Origin: Candidatus Geothermarchaeota archaeon
GTDB taxonomy: Archaea > Thermoproteota > Nitrososphaeria > Geothermarchaeales > JDFR-13
NCBI GenBank assembly: GCA_015523605.1
Contig: WAKC01000043.1
Location: 111,339-167,135 of the forward strand
Direction: 5' to 3'
DNA length: 55,797 nt
Position numbers and translations under genes: made by a program
The notes under the pieces: generated by a model
What the model saw: the letters and a program-made list of their open reading frames with translations, nothing else
The model's database searches: none
What the model was told of the DNA's origin: nothing
In this document: positions 52,092 to 55,797 of the stretch, one piece after another
How positions within the stretch are numbered: position 1 is the stretch's first letter
How the letters are laid out: each line of letters starts with the position of its first letter

Positions 52092-54785
52092 ATGGATGCA
52101 TTTGAGGCGCTTAAAGTCTCAAGAGACTATATTGAGGTTGATGGGGTTAAATATAAGGTGTTCAGGCTTGACCGTCTAGATGAGACTGGGTATCTAGAGA
52201 TTGATAAGGCTCCATATTCCACGAAGATACTTATTGAGAATATATTGAGGAATCTGGACGGTGTAAAGGTTAGAGAGGAAGACCTTAATAAAGTTCTTAA
52301 TTGGAAGAGGAGTATAGGTAGGGAAACGATTCCATATAAACCTTCAAGGGTTCTACTCCAAGATTATACTGGTGTCCCTTTGATTGTGGATCTTGCTATG
52401 TTACGTGAGGAGGCTGCTAAATACGGTGTTCCACCAGAGAAGGTTGATACTTTTATAGAGGCTCACCTCGTTGTTGACCACAGTATAAAAATAGATTACT
52501 ATGGGTTTAAGGAGGCCCTGCTACTGAATATGCTTGCGGAGTTTAACCTGTATGAAGAGAGGTATAGGATTCTTAAATGGGCTCAGAAAGCTTTCAAGAG
52601 GTTGAAGGTGATACCGGCGGGTATGGGTATAGTCCACCAGGTAAATATTGAGTATTTAGCGCAGGTAATAAGTAGGAGGGAGGATGGGGAAGGCTATGTA
52701 GCATATCCTGATACATTGATAGGGACGGATTCACATACACCAATGGTTAGTGGTATCGGAGTCCTTGCCTGGGGTGTAGGGGGAATTGAGGCTGAGGCTG
52801 TTCTACTTGGAGAGCCGTATTACATTATCTATCCAGAGGTTATAGGATTAGAGCTTGTAGGTGAACCTAGGGAGGGTGTTACGGTAACGGATATTGTACT
52901 CTCTATAACTGAGTTTTTAAGGAAGAAGGCTGGTATATCCGCTGTGGGTAGAATCGTAGAGTTTTATGGAGAGGGTCTCAAGAGTCTCTTAGGCTATGAC
53001 AGGGTCACGATATCCAATATGGCACCGGAATACGGGGCTACCACTGGTTATTTCCCAATAGATGAATATACCCTAGACTATCTAAGGCTTACGGGGAGAG
53101 AAGAAAGCCATGTAAAACTTGTGGAAAAGTATTCTAAATTGCAGGGTCTCTTCTATAATCATGATGTTATTCCAGACTATCCATATAGACTTAGATTCGA
53201 CCTATCAGATGTAGAGCCTTCAATAGCTGGACCAGCCAATCCAGAAGACCGGATACCATTTAAAGAGGTTAAGAAGAGGATTAAAGAGTTAATTAGAGAG
53301 TATAAGGGAGGGTCTACGTCCGAGGTCAAATTAAAATGGGATGATGTAGAGTTCACTCTAAGAGATGGTTCTGTAGTTATATCATCTATAACTAGCTGTA
53401 CCAATACATCTAATCCCAAAGTCTTGGTCGGAGCCGCTCTGCTAGCTAAAAAAGCTGTTGAGATGGGGCTTAGGACAAAGCCTTGGGTTAAGACGAGCTT
53501 TGCACCGGGAAGTAGTGTAGTCCCTACATACCTTGAGGAATCTGGTCTAATGCCGTATCTAGAGGCTCTAGGGTATCATGTAGTAGGTTTTGGATGTACG
53601 ACTTGTATAGGTAACTCTGGCCCCCTACCCAAAGAGTTGGAGGAAGCAATAGCCAAAAATAATATCTACTCCGCTGCCGTTCTAAGTGGGAATAGGAATT
53701 TCTTGGGTAGGGTACATCCATTGACGGCTGGAAACTTCTTGGCAAGCCCTATCATGGTTGTTGCTTATGGATTGAAGGGTTCGATAGACTGGGATCCCCT
53801 CTCAGAGCCTATAGGCTATAGACCCGATGGGAAGCCGGTATACCTCAAGGACATCTGGCCATCGACTGAGGAGATTAGAGAGGTGATAAACAAGTATATT
53901 AATCCAGAGATGTTCCGAATGAGATATGCAAAGATATATGAAGGCCCAGAAAGATGGAAGAAGATTGACGCCCCAGATACAATTCTATACCAGTGGGATG
54001 AAAAGTCTACATATATTAGGAAGCCCCCATTCCTTGAAGGGTTTAAACCTGAGGTTGAACATCCTAGGGACATCATAGGTGCAAGGGTCTTAGTACTCTT
54101 GGGAGATAGGGTATCCACAGACCATATAAGCCCCGCAGGTAGGATACCCGTAGATTCTCCAGCAGGTAAGTATCTTATTGAGAATGGTGTACCCCCTGAA
54201 AAATTCGGTACATACGGTGCCAGAAGGGGTAATCATGAGGTTATGATGAGAGGTACCTTCGCAAACACAAGGATTAGGAATCTACTGGTGGATCGGGAGG
54301 GTGGATACACTATTTACTGGCCCACAAAAGAGGTGACAACAGTCTATGACGCGGCGATGAAGTATAAGGAGGAGGGTATCCCTGTAATAGTCATTGCTGG
54401 GAAGAACTATGGTGTGGGAAGTAGTAGAGACTGGGCGGCTAAAGGCCCATATCTACTCGGTGTAAAGGCTGTTATAGCTGAGAGTTTTGAGAGGATACAT
54501 AGAAGTAACTTAATCGGTATGGGTATATTGCCACTACAATTCATGGATGGTGAGAATAGAGAGTCTCTTGGTCTCGATGGGAGCGAAGTGTATAACATCC
54601 TTGGTATTAGTGATGGTCTCTCTCCCCAGAAGGTCTTGAAGGTAGAGGCTATTAAAGAGGATGGCTCTAAGATAGTATTCAATGTGCTGGCTAGGCTTGA
54701 CAACGAGATTGAGGTGGAGTACTATATAAACGGGGGTATACTCCCGTATGTACTGAGGAGAATAATTAAGGAGTATGGCGGTTAA
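52092..54785 (+). CDS. acnA: Aconitate hydratase, AcnA/IRP type
   Basis: Citric acid cycle enzyme that isomerises citrate to isocitrate. The [4Fe-4S] ligands are Cys436 (ITSCTNTSNP), Cys502 and Cys505 (GFGCTTCIGNSG), nearly the same numbers as in E. coli AcnA. DTLIGTDSHTPMVSGIGVLAWGVGGIEAEA lies in domain 1, and the swivelling domain 4 has NYGVGSSRDWAAKGPYLLGVKAVIAESFERIHRSNLIGMG with the catalytic Ser. The length of 897 is standard for this type. It starts at ATG 52092 with GGAGG at 52079-52083, and lies 45 bp after the DUF457 gene, close to fumC on the other strand. Confidence 0.97.
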   Translation: MDAFEALKVSRDYIEVDGVKYKVFRLDRLDETGYLEIDKAPYSTKILIENILRNLDGVKVREEDLNKVLNWKRSIGRETIPYKPSRVLLQDYTGVPLIVDLAMLREEAAKYGVPPEKVDTFIEAHLVVDHSIKIDYYGFKEALLLNMLAEFNLYEERYRILKWAQKAFKRLKVIPAGMGIVHQVNIEYLAQVISRREDGEGYVAYPDTLIGTDSHTPMVSGIGVLAWGVGGIEAEAVLLGEPYYIIYPEVIGLELVGEPREGVTVTDIVLSITEFLRKKAGISAVGRIVEFYGEGLKSLLGYDRVTISNMAPEYGATTGYFPIDEYTLDYLRLTGREESHVKLVEKYSKLQGLFYNHDVIPDYPYRLRFDLSDVEPSIAGPANPEDRIPFKEVKKRIKELIREYKGGSTSEVKLKWDDVEFTLRDGSVVISSITSCTNTSNPKVLVGAALLAKKAVEMGLRTKPWVKTSFAPGSSVVPTYLEESGLMPYLEALGYHVVGFGCTTCIGNSGPLPKELEEAIAKNNIYSAAVLSGNRNFLGRVHPLTAGNFLASPIMVVAYGLKGSIDWDPLSEPIGYRPDGKPVYLKDIWPSTEEIREVINKYINPEMFRMRYAKIYEGPERWKKIDAPDTILYQWDEKSTYIRKPPFLEGFKPEVEHPRDIIGARVLVLLGDRVSTDHISPAGRIPVDSPAGKYLIENGVPPEKFGTYGARRGNHEVMMRGTFANTRIRNLLVDREGGYTIYWPTKEVTTVYDAAMKYKEEGIPVIVIAGKNYGVGSSRDWAAKGPYLLGVKAVIAESFERIHRSNLIGMGILPLQFMDGENRESLGLDGSEVYNILGISDGLSPQKVLKVEAIKEDGSKIVFNVLARLDNEIEVEYYINGGILPYVLRRIIKEYGG

Positions 54786-54792
54786 CCCCCTA

Positions 54793-55797
54793 CTACTCCA
54801 ATTTTTTGCTGGATATATAGATGATTGATATACCTAGAACTAGTAAAAATGCTGATGTAAGGTAGAGGAGGGTGTAGTCTATCCATTCGAGGATTAGACC
54901 GCTTGATAGGGAGCCTATGAAGAGGCCGATGTTGCTAAAGAAGTTTGAGACTCCAACTTCCTCCTTACCATTCTTTAAAGAATAAAGGTTTAGATTCACA
55001 ATTAGATATGCCCATGTATATCCACTGACTATATAGAATCCAATTAGAAGGGCTATCTGATATGGGAGAGTTGCAAGTGAAAGCATAGCTAATGTGGTGA
55101 ATGCTGTTGCTCTTAGGAGACCAGCTCTAACAAAACGTTTTAACGGTCTCTTGATATCGCCAGCCCTCATATAGGTTAATGCTGAGAGTATACTACCAAC
55201 TAATGCAAGAAAGTATATTGTCGAGTCGGGATATCCCAAATCCTTAATGTGTTTGACAAGTTGGGTATATACGAAGCCAAATGATATGAATACCATGGAT
55301 ACCCCAGTATATAGGGTTACCTTCTCCCTCCTAGGTTTCTTAATATTTAAATAGGCTGGGGAGTAGAATAATGCTCCACTGAATATCACATGTATCCCTG
55401 AGAAAAGTATGGATGGGAGTCTCTCTTCAAAGTCAATTATCTTCTCTAGGCCTTTGTCTAGAAGTGGTAGGAGTCCCTCCTCCTCTTCAACCATAGTCCT
55501 AATCTTCTCTTTGATCCCAGTTACCAGTAGTATTATGGAGATGATGATGGCTATAAATAGTATACCGGCAAGGGTGGCTACCAACGACCTTAGTGGGAGT
55601 ATCTCAGAGGCGAATACACCGAATATTAATCCTGCTACCCATGACCATCCACCTATACTTTCTAGTGTTCCCACCATCCTATCTATCTCATTCTTATAAT
55701 TGTCTATTAGGAAGAAGAGTAGTGAGAAGTAGATGAGGTTTGTCAGGAATGTTATTAGGAAGGCCGTTATGTATATGAGTGGTAGGCTATTTGTGGC
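54793..55797 (-). CDS. MFS-type transporter, 5' end outside window
   Basis: Polytopic membrane protein whose frame is open to the last base of the window, so its N-terminus is missing; the internal Met at 55677 is not the start. The 334 residues seen hold about nine hydrophobic segments with a charged cytoplasmic loop in the middle (KIRTMVEEEEGLLPLLDKGLEKII). The first part (LIYFSLLFFLIDNYKNEIDRMVGTLESIGGWSWVAGLIFG) looks like helices 3-5 of a major facilitator protein and the end (VSNFFSNIGLFIGSLSSGLILEWIDYTLLYLTSAFLLV) like helices 11-12. The substrate cannot be told. It converges on acnA with a 7-bp gap. Confidence 0.8.
   Translation of the reverse strand, partial: ATNSLPLIYITAFLITFLTNLIYFSLLFFLIDNYKNEIDRMVGTLESIGGWSWVAGLIFGVFASEILPLRSLVATLAGILFIAIIISIILLVTGIKEKIRTMVEEEEGLLPLLDKGLEKIIDFEERLPSILFSGIHVIFSGALFYSPAYLNIKKPRREKVTLYTGVSMVFISFGFVYTQLVKHIKDLGYPDSTIYFLALVGSILSALTYMRAGDIKRPLKRFVRAGLLRATAFTTLAMLSLATLPYQIALLIGFYIVSGYTWAYLIVNLNLYSLKNGKEEVGVSNFFSNIGLFIGSLSSGLILEWIDYTLLYLTSAFLLVLGISIIYISSKKLE

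Overview
The window is one compact stretch of an archaeal chromosome, almost certainly a thermophilic member of the Thermoproteota (Crenarchaeota-like). The signs are archaeal: a Clp1/Grc3-type RNA 5'-kinase, Dph6, a ZPR1 zinc-finger protein, archaeal-type apgM phosphoglycerate mutase, thiolase-like/DUF35 pairs, a tungsten aldehyde:ferredoxin oxidoreductase, a Ser/His signal peptidase and TasA/Abp-like surface proteins. TATA boxes sit about 26 bp before likely transcript starts, some messages look leaderless, and internal genes use GGTG-type ribosome sites, with several GTG/TTG starts. Genus cannot be read from the sequence. I see no rRNA, tRNA, CRISPR array, insertion sequence or integrase, and no gene-free stretch longer than about 230 bp. 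Genes often overlap by 1-26 bp, including convergent 3' ends.

Layout. 1-14.8 kb: a broken-off aminotransferase, RNA kinase, ferritin-like protein, a giant secreted subtilase, an MmsA-type aldehyde dehydrogenase, radical SAM protein, alkyladenine glycosylase, CBS protein, NhaD/ArsB-type transporter and saccharopine-dehydrogenase-like enzyme. 14.8-18.8 kb: a thioredoxin/YyaL-like protein, an FMN split-barrel fused to a UbiA prenyltransferase, and HtpX. 18.8-25.4 kb: ADP-forming acyl-CoA synthetase alpha subunit, dph6-zpr1, apgM, sugar nucleotidyltransferase, and tungsten oxidoreductase.

25.4-32.5 kb is the most notable block: a complete nitrous oxide reductase locus, nosZ-nosL-membrane protein-nosD-nosF-nosY, with a divergently transcribed membrane-anchored CuA cupredoxin that is a good candidate electron donor to NosZ. 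A perfect 10-bp inverted repeat lies just before nosZ. The UbiA-type prenyltransferase upstream could supply the membrane quinone for such respiration.

32.5-40.6 kb: an operon of two thiolase-fold proteins, both lacking the thiolase Cys and His, with two DUF35 partners; a HAD phosphatase; a quinone-reductase-like MDR; then a secretion/surface block (two TasA/Abp-like proteins, signal peptidase I, Tat-exported metallophosphoesterase). 40.7-55.8 kb: M1 aminopeptidase with HEAT repeats, methyltransferase, three tandem four-helix membrane paralogues, YkgJ-like Cys-cluster protein, NAD(P)HX repair enzyme, zinc alcohol dehydrogenase, IMP dehydrogenase, fumarase, DUF457 membrane protein, aconitase and the start-truncated end of an MFS transporter. 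Fumarase, aconitase, NosZ and UbiA together suggest a respiring organism with an active citric acid cycle.
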